A stretch of DNA of 33,466 bases from positions 1 through 33,466 of the forward strand of contig CANRVB010000025.1 of assembly GCA_947643165.1 (NCBI GenBank), written 5' to 3'. Position numbers and translations under genes: made by a program. This document shows positions 25,017-33,411 of the stretch, one piece after another. Each line of letters opens with the position of its first letter. The stretch's first letter is position 1. The notes beneath the pieces were generated by a model that saw only the letters and a program-made list of their open reading frames with translations, did not search any database and was not told where the DNA came from. This stretch comes from an uncultured Porphyromonadaceae bacterium (GTDB lineage: Bacteria > Bacteroidota > Bacteroidia > Bacteroidales > Muribaculaceae).

Positions 25017-25976
25017 CTATCTGAAGATGTGGCGAATGGCGTAGTGTATGTCGCGCATGAACGCCCTCATCGGGGTAATGATCGGTTTGAATGTCTCGTT
25101 GATACCTGGGGTGTAGATACTGAGCGATGACGGACGGCACTCGAGGCTGATGCTTCGGTCCATGCTCATCGGCTCTCCGTCGAGATGGACGGGACCATCT
25201 CCGTGGCGGGTGATGGTGAGTGCCGGAGTGCGGAAAGAGTGTATCTGAGTGTTGCGGCCGATGAAACCGGTCAGGAGATCAAGTCCGACAATAGCGGTGG
25301 TAAGCGGATTTCCGCTGTGTACAATCGTCACGTCGAGCAGTCCGTCGGTCATCGAAGCATTCGGGGCGATATATGCATTGTTGCCATACTGCGAGGCATT
25401 GCAGACGGCCACCAGAAAGGCACGCTCGGTGATCGGTCCGACCTCGGGAGCGGAGATCGAATAGATCTCGGGGGAATAGCTGAGGTATTCGAGGAATGTC
25501 TCACGTATGTAGGACAGGCGTCCACGGCGGCCGGCCATGGCGAACTTGCTACTTACGGCGGCATCAAACCCGACACCGAAGGTGCAGAAAAAAGGCTTTC
25601 CGTTGGCCATTCCGTAGTCGCACCGCTCAATGTGGTCGCGGGCAATGATGCGGAGCGCATCGGCTATGTCGATGGGAATGCCCAGATGGCGTGCGAGTCC
25701 GTTGCCAGAACCGCATGGCAGGATACCGAGCGCGACCGGCGAACCGCACAGCGCACGCGCGGTCTCGTTGACCGTACCGTCGCCACCGGCGGCAAAGACA
25801 GAGTGAAAACCACGCCTTACGGCCTCACCGGCCAAGCGTGTGGCATCGCCCCGGCCTTTTGTCCAAGCAACCTCAAGATCTACGTCGAGAGCATCGGCCA
25901 CGACTTGATCGAGACCATGCTTGTCGTCGGTACCCGATATGGGATTGATAATTAGAAGTGCGCGCTTATGATCCAT
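25017..25976 (-). CDS. Diacylglycerol kinase-like lipid kinase (YegS/DgkB family)
   Basis: This lipid kinase has 319 residues with the DAGK catalytic fold. An N-terminal I-I-N-P-I-S-G-T motif is followed by the nucleotide-binding A-A-G-G-D-G-T-V-N-E (Gly64-Thr68 core) and L-P-C-G-S-G-N-G-L-A-R-H. The C-terminal beta-sandwich has D-G-L-L-D-V-T-I-V-H and V-H-L-D-G-E-P. Family members phosphorylate diacylglycerol, other lipids or sphingoid bases; sphingolipids occur in Bacteroidales, so a sphingoid substrate is possible but not shown. It starts at the ATG at 25976, 9 bp downstream of a -7 element, and is followed by ychF. Confidence 0.93.
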   Translation of the reverse strand: MDHKRALLIINPISGTDDKHGLDQVVADALDVDLEVAWTKGRGDATRLAGEAVRRGFHSVFAAGGDGTVNETARALCGSPVALGILPCGSGNGLARHLGIPIDIADALRIIARDHIERCDYGMANGKPFFCTFGVGFDAAVSSKFAMAGRRGRLSYIRETFLEYLSYSPEIYSISAPEVGPITERAFLVAVCNASQYGNNAYIAPNASMTDGLLDVTIVHSGNPLTTAIVGLDLLTGFIGRNTQIHSFRTPALTITRHGDGPVHLDGEPMSMDRSISLECRPSSLSIYTPGINETFKPIITPMRAFMRDIHYAIRHIFR

Positions 25977-25984
25977 ATTTTGTG

Positions 25985-25992
25985 CAAAGTTA
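25985..25992 (-). promoter_or_regulatory. -7 element (TAACTTTG) for the lipid kinase-ychF operon
   Basis: On the minus strand TAACTTTG ends 9 bases before the ATG at 25976, leaving a leader of only a few bases. It is divergent from the promoter at 26016. Confidence 0.65.
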
Positions 25993-26015
25993 CTACATAA
26001 TGGTTGAAAATGTAG

Positions 26016-26023
26016 TATCTTTG
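26016..26023 (+). promoter_or_regulatory. -7 element (TATCTTTG) for the ArnT-like gene
   Basis: TATCTTTG ends 10 bases before the ATG at 26034, so the transcript should have almost no leader. The two divergent -7 elements are only 23 bp apart, so their -33 regions must overlap. Confidence 0.65.
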
Positions 26024-26033
26024 GCGCGAAATT

Positions 26034-27740
26034 ATGGAAAGAGACAGATTAGATACAACCGGACGGAGAATAGGTCTGCTGATCATACTTGTGGCCGCTA
26101 TGACATGGTTGCCATGGCTATCGCTGCCATTATTCAATACCAAGGGAGAACCGCGTGAGGCAATAGTGGCTGTTTCGATGCTTCAAAGCGGCAACTGGAT
26201 ACTGCCCCTGTCGATGGGAGCCGATATTCCATACAAGCCACCTATGCTTGCGTGGCTTATAGCTCTGGTATCGCTTCCGGCGGGGCACGTGACCGAATAC
26301 AGTTCACGGCTGCCATCGGCTCTGGCCGCGATACTGATGGTGTGGGGAACGTGGCGTTTTTTCAGCCGGAACGGTTGCGGCCGGAAAGAGTCGGCCATCA
26401 CGGCACTTATTCTGATGACATCTATAGAAGTATGGCGCAGCGCATCGGCCTGCAGGGTCGACATGGTGCTCACAGCCGCCACGGTCGGTGCCATCTACTC
26501 GCTCTATAACTGGACCCGCGACGGAATGAAACTGATGCCGGTGACGGCCACAGGACTGATGACAATAGCCGTGTTGACCAAAGGTCCGGTGGGATTCATA
26601 ATACCGGTAATGTGCGTGTGGCTGTTCAATCTGACCAGACGGCGCGATGAGCGCAAAGTATGGCGGATGACGTGGAAGCTCGCTGCAGCAGGACTGATGT
26701 CGTGCGTCATACCGGCCGCGTGGTACATCATGGCTGCGCAACAGGGTGGCCAGGAGTTTCTTGACCTGATATATGAGGAGAACATAGGACGTGCCACGGG
26801 AACCATGAGCTATGCATCGCATGAGAACGGTCCTTGGTATAACTTCGCGACACTCGCCAGCGGACTGCTGCCCTATACTATCGGACTGCTGCTGGCAGCA
26901 ATTACCGTAAGATGGTCGGGGGCCGGTAAAAGCATCAGACAATGGTGGAAAGAGCGCAACCAACCGGCCGATGGCAGACAACGGATACTGGTTTATTGTG
27001 CAGTGTGTGCGTTAGCTATCATCCTGTTCTACACCATACCCAAGAGCAAGCGGAGTGTCTACATATTGCCAATGTATCCGATGATGGCCTATATGGTGAC
27101 AATAGCATTGCAACACATGTCACGTGTCAAGCCCGCGCTGTCAAGAGGTTTTGCCATATCCATGGGAGCAGTGGCGATAATAACAGGAGCAGCAGGCGCT
27201 GCCGGACCTCTGCTACCCGAGCAATGGTTAGCCAAACTGCCGTTGCTACATGAGTGGCTATGCAGACCGGCATCGGTGATACTGTCGCTCGTAGCCATAG
27301 GCACAGGTATATCTGTGATAAGAGCTGCCGGAAAGACAGCCGCCACCAATCTGACACTATCGTCGATAGCAGCTGTAACGATAAGTTACTGGACGCTCAG
27401 TTCAGGAATACTTCCGGGCATACTCAACGGCAAAAGCGACAAACCGGTGGCTGAGGCAGTGGAGGCTGTAACCTTGCCTGAAGAGACCATATATCAGTTT
27501 GTGGATGACCCGATGCTGAGATATTACACGGCCAACTTCTACCTGGAAGACCGGATAAGGCTATTTGATCCGGAGACCATGCCTGCCCAAGGAGTGATGA
27601 TAGTCAGTGAGAAAGACCTTCCACGCTGGCGCGAACTTTATGGCGACAGGTTTGCCGACAGCAAGCCTCTGTGGCGCTCCACACGCAAAAGCTGCGACAC
27701 TAAGTCGCCCGTACTTATAATCCCCGTAACCCGACAATAA
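26034..27740 (+). CDS. ArnT-like membrane glycosyltransferase (PMT/GT-C family)
   Basis: This polytopic inner-membrane GT-C enzyme has 568 residues and transfers a sugar from a polyprenyl-phosphate donor. The first extracytoplasmic loop after helix 1 has F-N-T-K-G-E-P-R-E-A-I-V-A, matching the catalytic acidic D/G-E-x-R-Y/E-A motif of ArnT-type enzymes. It continues with Y-K-P-P-M-L-A-W, as in ArnT (K-P-P-L). About ten hydrophobic helices follow, then a soluble C-terminal domain of about 110 residues. The ArnT substrate is lipid A with L-Ara4N; here the donor and acceptor are unknown. The transporter gene follows after 12 bp. Confidence 0.88.
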   Translation: MERDRLDTTGRRIGLLIILVAAMTWLPWLSLPLFNTKGEPREAIVAVSMLQSGNWILPLSMGADIPYKPPMLAWLIALVSLPAGHVTEYSSRLPSALAAILMVWGTWRFFSRNGCGRKESAITALILMTSIEVWRSASACRVDMVLTAATVGAIYSLYNWTRDGMKLMPVTATGLMTIAVLTKGPVGFIIPVMCVWLFNLTRRRDERKVWRMTWKLAAAGLMSCVIPAAWYIMAAQQGGQEFLDLIYEENIGRATGTMSYASHENGPWYNFATLASGLLPYTIGLLLAAITVRWSGAGKSIRQWWKERNQPADGRQRILVYCAVCALAIILFYTIPKSKRSVYILPMYPMMAYMVTIALQHMSRVKPALSRGFAISMGAVAIITGAAGAAGPLLPEQWLAKLPLLHEWLCRPASVILSLVAIGTGISVIRAAGKTAATNLTLSSIAAVTISYWTLSSGILPGILNGKSDKPVAEAVEAVTLPEETIYQFVDDPMLRYYTANFYLEDRIRLFDPETMPAQGVMIVSEKDLPRWRELYGDRFADSKPLWRSTRKSCDTKSPVLIIPVTRQ

Positions 27741-27752
27741 CAAGACCAATCC

Positions 27753-28649
27753 ATGCAACTTGACGCACTCAGATCGGGCACAAGACCGACAACATTGCTA
27801 TACCATCTGATGGCTCTGGCCACATGCTTCGTATGGGCCATGACATTCATATCGACAAAGACACTTATAAACGCCGGACTCAATCCGACGGAGATATTCA
27901 TAATGCGCTTTGTCATAGCCTATGCTGCAATAGTCGCGATATGTCATGACCGGCTGTTGTCGGGATCGTGGAAGGACGAAGGGCTGATGGCGCTGGCAGG
28001 CCTGACCGGTGGTTCGGTATTTTTCATAGCTCAGAACACCGCTCTCGAGCTGACTTATGCCTCCGATGTGTCGCTGCTTATATGTACCGCCCCGCTGTTT
28101 ACCATGATACTGCAACGCATGACCTTCGGTACCCCGCTCAACCGCAAGATGATAACAGGAGCGCTGATAGGACTCGGAGGCGTAGGACTTGTGGTGATGA
28201 ACGGAACGATGACCCTCGGGGCCAATCCGCTTGGCGATCTGCTGACCCTTGTATCGGCGATTCTATGGGCGGTATATTGCATGGTGCTTGAGCGCATAGG
28301 GTCGCGATATCCTACTATGTATGTCACCAGAAAAGTGTTTTTCTACGGACTGGTGTCAGCCATCATTATAGCGGCGGCCATGAACACCCCGTTTCATCCG
28401 GAACTGTTGAAGGAGCCTGTGGTTGCGTGGAATATACTGTTTCTCGGGCTGCTAGCCTCAATGGCTTGCTACTCAATGTGGAGTGCAGCCGTACGGGTGC
28501 TCGGGCCGGCAAAAACCTCCACTTACATATATCTTCAACCTCTGGTAACTGTCGTAGCCTCGGTGCTACTGCTTGATGAACCGGTGACCGTATACGTAGT
28601 GTCGGGCTGCGTGCTGATACTCGGCGGAGTCTATCTGGCCGAACGCTAA
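27753..28649 (+). CDS. EamA/DMT-family transporter
   Basis: This inner-membrane drug/metabolite transporter family protein has 298 residues with about ten transmembrane helices in two EamA repeats (roughly 15-140 and 155-295). Helix 1 has C-F-V-W-A-M-T-F-I-S-T-K, and the fourth-fifth helices have the usual Q-N-x-A-L-x-x-T segment. The second repeat shows Y-L-Q-P-L-V-T-V, a common DMT ending. It is probably co-transcribed with the glycosyltransferase. Its stop is 7 bp from the convergent GH3 gene, with no terminator seen. The substrate is unknown. Confidence 0.93.
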   Translation: MQLDALRSGTRPTTLLYHLMALATCFVWAMTFISTKTLINAGLNPTEIFIMRFVIAYAAIVAICHDRLLSGSWKDEGLMALAGLTGGSVFFIAQNTALELTYASDVSLLICTAPLFTMILQRMTFGTPLNRKMITGALIGLGGVGLVVMNGTMTLGANPLGDLLTLVSAILWAVYCMVLERIGSRYPTMYVTRKVFFYGLVSAIIIAAAMNTPFHPELLKEPVVAWNILFLGLLASMACYSMWSAAVRVLGPAKTSTYIYLQPLVTVVASVLLLDEPVTVYVVSGCVLILGGVYLAER

Positions 28650-28656
28650 ACCCGGG

Positions 28657-31638
28657 CTACATAAGGTGGTCGTAGATAGCCTTCATGACTTCTACCCTCG
28701 GCTTGAGTTTGGAGAATGCTGTGTTGTCGCGTGTGGGATTCACGCGGTTGCTCAGGAATATGTATATGAGCTCATGATCCGGATCTATCCAGAAGCACGT
28801 GCCTGTGAAACCTGTATGACCGAACACCGACTTGGAGACACCGATATCGGCCATCGACTTGGTCGCTGCCGCAAGATCGAAGCCGGCACCACGACGGCCG
28901 GAGGGACTGCGGGAACTGAGAAACAGATCGACGGTCTCGGGTGAGAGAATCTGACGGTCGCCATACTTTCCTCCATTCAGCCACATCTGGCAAAGTTTGG
29001 CTATGTCGTCAGCATTGCTGAATAGCCCGGCATTGCCCTGCACTCCACCGCTGAAGGCAGCCATCTCATCGTGGACAAATCCTTGAAGAGTCTGCTTCCG
29101 GAGAAAGTTGTCTTTTTCGGTCGAGGCAATCTTTTCTACCGGATAGAATTCGGTGGGCCGGTACCCTGTACGGTTTGCTCCCAAAGGGCCGAAGATCTCC
29201 GTGTCGACCCACTGATCATGTGAAACGCCGGTGAGACGCTGCTCCATATCCATCAGGAGCGCAAAGTTCAGACAACTGTAGGTATAATTACGATTCCGGC
29301 GCAAAGGGACGTTGTATATCCGCTGCATGATTGTATCGAATGCGGCATCGCCTACATATATTCCTTTGGCAACCTCAATATCCGCCTCATCGGTAGGAGC
29401 AGGCGATGTAATGTCGCGTCGCAGAGATGCGTCTTTATTTCCATAGAGCCTTGCAGCCAGCTTATACGGATATTGGGCGGAATATGCAGCCTTGGTAATC
29501 GGGCCGGAGAAACTGGCCGTGTCAAACATCACTTTGTACATGTTGAGCGAACCAGGGAGACCGGACTCATGATAAAGCAACTCGGCTACAGATATCTTGT
29601 CCTTATCGGTACCACGTAGTCCGGGTATTATGGAAGATACCTTATCATCGAACTTAAACAGCCCCTCATCGTAAGCCTTCATCAGCCCTGCCAACGTAGC
29701 GGTAGCCTTCGACATGGAGGCGATGTCGTAGATAGTCTCATCGGTCACGGCCACCGAACCTTCGCGGCTCTGCTTGCCGTAAGCTTTGTCGAAGACAATC
29801 TCCCCCTCGCGGGCAACGAGAATCTGACAACCGGGAAATGATCCGGCCTTAAGGTTGACGGCTACTATCGAGTCGATGGTCTGTGCCAGACCGGACCGGA
29901 AACCCATAGCGAGCGGCGATGAATAGCCAAGACGTGTCTGAGGTATGACGGCTCCAGTTCCGAGCGCAGCAACATTTCTGACATCGACTGGCATACGTCC
30001 GCTTATCTCGATACCACCAAACAGACCCATAGCCGCAGCCCGGCGCAAAGCAGGGGTATTATCGTAGGCAAGCATCATCTCCGGGCAGTCACTCAGATTG
30101 CCAAAGGCCGACATCTTATATGGATTGATGAAGAAGGCGGGCACAACCCCATCTGGCTTGGCCTGACGTATCTGCGAGAATGCCGTACGCGCGAAAGCCT
30201 GATCGCTGAACACTCCGACAATCACAATATCGGCCTCCTTGATGCGCGACAGTACAGACGGTTGCAGCCCAGACTTGTCGACAGCATACGCCGGACAATC
30301 TATATAGCGACGGCACATTGAACTGAAATCGTTGTCGGCGGACGCACCAATGCTGACAATGGCAATGCTGTTGCGCTCAAGTCCCGGGATAGGGATGAGA
30401 CTGTCGGCATTGGCCGTCACAGTAATGGTGGCATTGGCAAGACTCTGGTCGATATCTCGCGACTGCTGCGAATTGATACGTTCGGAAAGGCCGGCAAGGT
30501 TGATCTTCTCAGGCCGTGACGATAATCCAAGTTCATACTTATAGGCCAGCATTTTGCGACATCTCTCTTCGATGACCGACATAGGTATATCACCGCTTTT
30601 CACAGCCGCGAGCACGGCCGCTATGTCTTTGGCAGGACTGGCGGATCCAAGCAGCACATCGACACCGGCCTTGATGGCCGCCACACAATTATTACCACCG
30701 CCTGCAGCAACAGCACCCTTCATCTCAAGCGCATCGGTGAAGACCATACCACGAAAACCCATCTTTTCCTTGAGCAATCCGGTGACTACCTTTGACGATA
30801 AGGACGACGGCGTGCCGGAGGCATCGAGGGCCGGGATATTAAGATGACCAACCATCACACCTGTAAGACCTGCTCCGACATATTCGCGGAATGGCAAAAG
30901 ATCAACCTGCTCGAGTGTTGAGGCTGAATGATTTATGACCGGCAGAGCCTTATGGGAATCGGCATCGGTATCACCATGACCAGGAAAATGTTTGGCTACA
31001 GACATCACTCCTCCGGCTTCCATGCCACGCGAGAAAGCCACTCCGGCTTTAGCCACACGGCGAGGATCCTCACCATAGCTGCGGTAGCCTATTACCGGGT
31101 TGTCGGGATTGCTGTTGACATCGAGCACCGGCGCATAGTCAACTTGAATGCCAAGCTCGCGGCACTCGCGGGCAAGCTCACGGCCATAGTCATATAGCAG
31201 ACGTGTGTCGGTGATAGCTCCGAGAGCCATATTATAGGGATAACGTGGAGTTCCGGTGACACGCATGGCAAGTCCCCACTCACCGTCGAGCGTGACAAGC
31301 AACGGCACCTTTGCCTGACTTTGGCCAAGGTTGATGAGTGAAGCATAGCTGTCGACTGTACCCTTGCCAAGCAGTATACCGCCTACGCCAAGTTCTCCGG
31401 CCATTTTACGCATTGTGGCGCGGCCCGCTTCATTGTCGCCTATAACAAGATGCGGTATAAAGAGCTGAGCCACACGCTGCTCATCGGAGAGACTGTTGTA
31501 AACTGAGTCAACCCACTGTTGAGCCCGGGGTGACATATTGTTGTCGATAAGGAGTGTACCCTCATCCGGGAGTTCGGCCTGCGGACCGCTCACGAGCATC
31601 AGCATCAATGCCGAAAGCAACTTAACAATCTGAATCAT
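28657..31638 (-). CDS. GH3 beta-N-acetylhexosaminidase (NagZ-like) fused to a beta-lactamase-fold serine hydrolase
   Basis: This exported two-enzyme fusion has 993 residues. A signal peptide (about 1-21) precedes a NagZ-type GH3 barrel with Y-A-P-V-L-D-V-N and the loop K-H-F-P-G-H-G-D-T-D-A-D-S-H (216-229) carrying the His/Asp catalytic dyad; the nucleophile is in F-T-D-A-L-E-M-K-G. A GH3_C-like segment follows. From about residue 600 comes a class C beta-lactamase/DD-peptidase fold with S641-M-S-K644, Y787-S-C789 and H941-T-G943. The second motif is normally Tyr-x-Asn; here the third residue is Cys. The fusion is known in Bacteroidetes and suggests joint action on muropeptide glycan and peptide. 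The start codon lies only 7 bp from a -7 element. Confidence 0.94.
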   Translation of the reverse strand: MIQIVKLLSALMLMLVSGPQAELPDEGTLLIDNNMSPRAQQWVDSVYNSLSDEQRVAQLFIPHLVIGDNEAGRATMRKMAGELGVGGILLGKGTVDSYASLINLGQSQAKVPLLVTLDGEWGLAMRVTGTPRYPYNMALGAITDTRLLYDYGRELARECRELGIQVDYAPVLDVNSNPDNPVIGYRSYGEDPRRVAKAGVAFSRGMEAGGVMSVAKHFPGHGDTDADSHKALPVINHSASTLEQVDLLPFREYVGAGLTGVMVGHLNIPALDASGTPSSLSSKVVTGLLKEKMGFRGMVFTDALEMKGAVAAGGGNNCVAAIKAGVDVLLGSASPAKDIAAVLAAVKSGDIPMSVIEERCRKMLAYKYELGLSSRPEKINLAGLSERINSQQSRDIDQSLANATITVTANADSLIPIPGLERNSIAIVSIGASADNDFSSMCRRYIDCPAYAVDKSGLQPSVLSRIKEADIVIVGVFSDQAFARTAFSQIRQAKPDGVVPAFFINPYKMSAFGNLSDCPEMMLAYDNTPALRRAAAMGLFGGIEISGRMPVDVRNVAALGTGAVIPQTRLGYSSPLAMGFRSGLAQTIDSIVAVNLKAGSFPGCQILVAREGEIVFDKAYGKQSREGSVAVTDETIYDIASMSKATATLAGLMKAYDEGLFKFDDKVSSIIPGLRGTDKDKISVAELLYHESGLPGSLNMYKVMFDTASFSGPITKAAYSAQYPYKLAARLYGNKDASLRRDITSPAPTDEADIEVAKGIYVGDAAFDTIMQRIYNVPLRRNRNYTYSCLNFALLMDMEQRLTGVSHDQWVDTEIFGPLGANRTGYRPTEFYPVEKIASTEKDNFLRKQTLQGFVHDEMAAFSGGVQGNAGLFSNADDIAKLCQMWLNGGKYGDRQILSPETVDLFLSSRSPSGRRGAGFDLAAATKSMADIGVSKSVFGHTGFTGTCFWIDPDHELIYIFLSNRVNPTRDNTAFSKLKPRVEVMKAIYDHLM

Positions 31639-31645
31639 AATAGTT

Positions 31646-31653
31646 CAAACTTA
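31646..31653 (-). promoter_or_regulatory. -7 element (TAAGTTTG) for the GH3 fusion gene
   Basis: On the minus strand TAAGTTTG ends 7 bases before the ATG at 31638. Transcription would start about 0-5 bases before the start codon. A weak TTT lies near the -33 spacing. It sits in the 42-bp gap after the nucleotidase stop. Confidence 0.5.
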
Positions 31654-31680
31654 TGTGCGTGTCATTATATAAAGCGGCTG

Positions 31681-33195
31681 TTACCGGCGTTCAAAACGAA
31701 CTGTCGTATCGGGTTTAAGGGTCTTGCCTTTGCGTCGCGGATATGTCATGAGATGATCAATCACATCATCATATACCACCCGTTTGCTCCGATCGATCAC
31801 ACGCCCGTTAATCAGCGGGGTCATGTAGTCGCCACCTTCGGCAAGATAATCGATTGTCGCTAAAGTATAAATGCGGTCGGGCTGAATTGGTTCACCATTT
31901 ACAGTCACGTCGGAAGCCTTACCTGTATTTTCATCATACTTCGCCCGAGCCTCGCTGCTGATACCATCGCCACGTCGCGAAGCCATCACATCGAAAGCAT
32001 CAAGCAGATCACTGCCCTTTATCTCCATAAGCACAATGCGGTTGTCGAAGGGCATCATCTGCATCAAAAGGCCCTTGGTGACAGTTCCTGCAGGAAGAGC
32101 ACAACGGATACCGCCACGATTCATTAGAGCCAGATCAACCTTGCGACCCAGACGTGCGCTGCCGATTTCGGCCACCAGATCACTTATGAGATTGACAAGT
32201 TCGGGGGTATTCTGCTCCATGCGCGCCGACGACTTGCTCACCTTGATCGAAAGAATAGAGTCGACACTGTTGCGGTAAGGACGGAGCACCGCCTCCGCAT
32301 CCTCATCGATAACCTTGTCGAGACGCGAATCCACCTTAATAAGCTGTGATACAGGGCGAGCGGCATCCGGATCGACAATTATCTCGCCAAGCTCCCGGCC
32401 CCATTTACCTGTCTGAGCCACCAAAATGGTATCGCCGGCACTATTCACGGCATGTGCCTGGGGCGAAGCGGGATCTATACGTGTATGCGAATGACCGCCG
32501 ATTATAATGTCAATATCCTCGCTCTGGGCCGCAAGATCGCAATCATTGTATCCCGGACGTGAATTATAACCTATATGCGTGATAGCGACCACCAGATCGC
32601 ACTTTTCGTTATGCTTAAGGTGCCAGGCCGTTGAATTTGCGGCCTTTATACCATCAAGATACTTCACACCATCATAATTATGACGGGCTACAAGACCTTC
32701 AGGATCAATGTTGATGGCGATTATACCGACACGGTTTCCACCGATCTCGCGAATGGCATAGGGCTTTACAATATCGGCTAACGGAGTGGCTGTCAGGTCA
32801 TAATTTGTGGAAAGCATCGTAGCCTCGGCCTGACCCCATTCACGCGCAAGAGGCTGAAGCCCATTGTCAAACTCATGGTTGCCCATGATCTGATAATCAT
32901 AGCCGAGCACGTTCATCATCTTACGTTCGACCTCACCTCCGAAAAGAGTGTAGTAGGCGGAACCTTGCAATGCATCTCCGGCATCTATAAGCAGGACATT
33001 TTTCTCCGCAGCCCGCACGCTGTCAACCAGCACTTTACGGCGCAATATTCCTCCCTCACCATTGTCGGTAGGATCTATCTGACTGTGAGTGTCGTTTGTA
33101 TGCAGAATAACAAAACGTTCTTTGTCGGCGGCCACTGAACTGATGCAAACACACAGTCCGGCCAAAGCCATAAATATATTTTTATGAGTGATCAT
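31681..33195 (-). CDS. Exported 5'-nucleotidase/UshA-family metallophosphoesterase
   Basis: This secreted nucleotidase-family enzyme has 504 residues from the ATG at 33195. That start gives a proper signal peptide (M-I-T-H-K then A-L-A-G-L-C-V-C-I-S-S-V-A-A). Longer starts at 33219 and upstream are possible, but the farthest cross the promoter. The metal-binding motifs are H-T-N-D-T-H-S, D-A-G-D-A-L-Q-G, M-G-N-H-E-F-D, I-T-H-I-G and G-G-H-S-H-T. The C-terminal 5'-nucleotidase domain has N-R-G-G-I-R and a substrate pocket region Y-L-A-E-G-G-D-Y. Family members hydrolyse nucleotides or UDP-sugars; specificity is not visible. The GH3 fusion follows 42 bp downstream on the same strand. Confidence 0.94.
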   Translation of the reverse strand: MITHKNIFMALAGLCVCISSVAADKERFVILHTNDTHSQIDPTDNGEGGILRRKVLVDSVRAAEKNVLLIDAGDALQGSAYYTLFGGEVERKMMNVLGYDYQIMGNHEFDNGLQPLAREWGQAEATMLSTNYDLTATPLADIVKPYAIREIGGNRVGIIAINIDPEGLVARHNYDGVKYLDGIKAANSTAWHLKHNEKCDLVVAITHIGYNSRPGYNDCDLAAQSEDIDIIIGGHSHTRIDPASPQAHAVNSAGDTILVAQTGKWGRELGEIIVDPDAARPVSQLIKVDSRLDKVIDEDAEAVLRPYRNSVDSILSIKVSKSSARMEQNTPELVNLISDLVAEIGSARLGRKVDLALMNRGGIRCALPAGTVTKGLLMQMMPFDNRIVLMEIKGSDLLDAFDVMASRRGDGISSEARAKYDENTGKASDVTVNGEPIQPDRIYTLATIDYLAEGGDYMTPLINGRVIDRSKRVVYDDVIDHLMTYPRRKGKTLKPDTTVRFERR

Positions 33196-33243
33196 GGGGC
33201 AAATTATACAATATAACATATACCGAATTTTGAGTCGGCAATG

Positions 33244-33251
33244 CAAAGATA
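33244..33251 (-). promoter_or_regulatory. -7 element (TATCTTTG) for the nucleotidase gene
   Basis: On the minus strand TATCTTTG lies 48 bases before the ATG at 33195 (24 before an alternative ATG at 33219). The TTTG at 33270-33267 is only 15 bp away, too close for a standard -33. Confidence 0.6.
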
Positions 33252-33344
33252 GTATAAAATTCGGGGCAAATAGAGCGAAAAAACGATATTCGGGAGAAAA
33301 TGGAGAAAAAAACGGGGGAGTAAACAAAAATTTTCGTGAAAAAG

Positions 33345-33376
33345 TTTGTTTGGTACGAAAAATAGTCATACCTTTG
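33345..33376 (+). promoter_or_regulatory. Promoter of tRNA-Arg
   Basis: TTTG (33345-33348), a 20-bp spacer and TACCTTTG (33369-33376) match the Bacteroidetes -33/-7 consensus. Transcription should begin near 33380, just before the leader hairpin. Confidence 0.8.
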
Positions 33377-33381
33377 CAGTC

Positions 33382-33407
33382 GAAAACGTTGGAGATGCAA
33401 CGTTTTC
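33382..33407 (+). repeat. 9-bp hairpin in the tRNA-Arg leader
   Basis: GAAAACGTT (33382-33390) and AACGTTTTC (33399-33407) form a perfect inverted repeat around an 8-nt loop GGAGATGC. It fills the short region between the predicted start point and the tRNA 5' end (33412). It could be a leader hairpin removed by RNase P, or an operator. Confidence 0.6.
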
Positions 33408-33411
33408 ACCT

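Noticed and set aside
25185..25955. Open frame of 256 codons opposite the lipid kinase gene
   Set aside because: It is a shadow of the lipid kinase gene, which has all DAGK motifs on the minus strand.
32891..32899. TGATAATCA inside the nucleotidase gene
   Set aside because: It encodes part of the conserved Y-D-Y-Q-I-M-G-N segment; codon content explains it.
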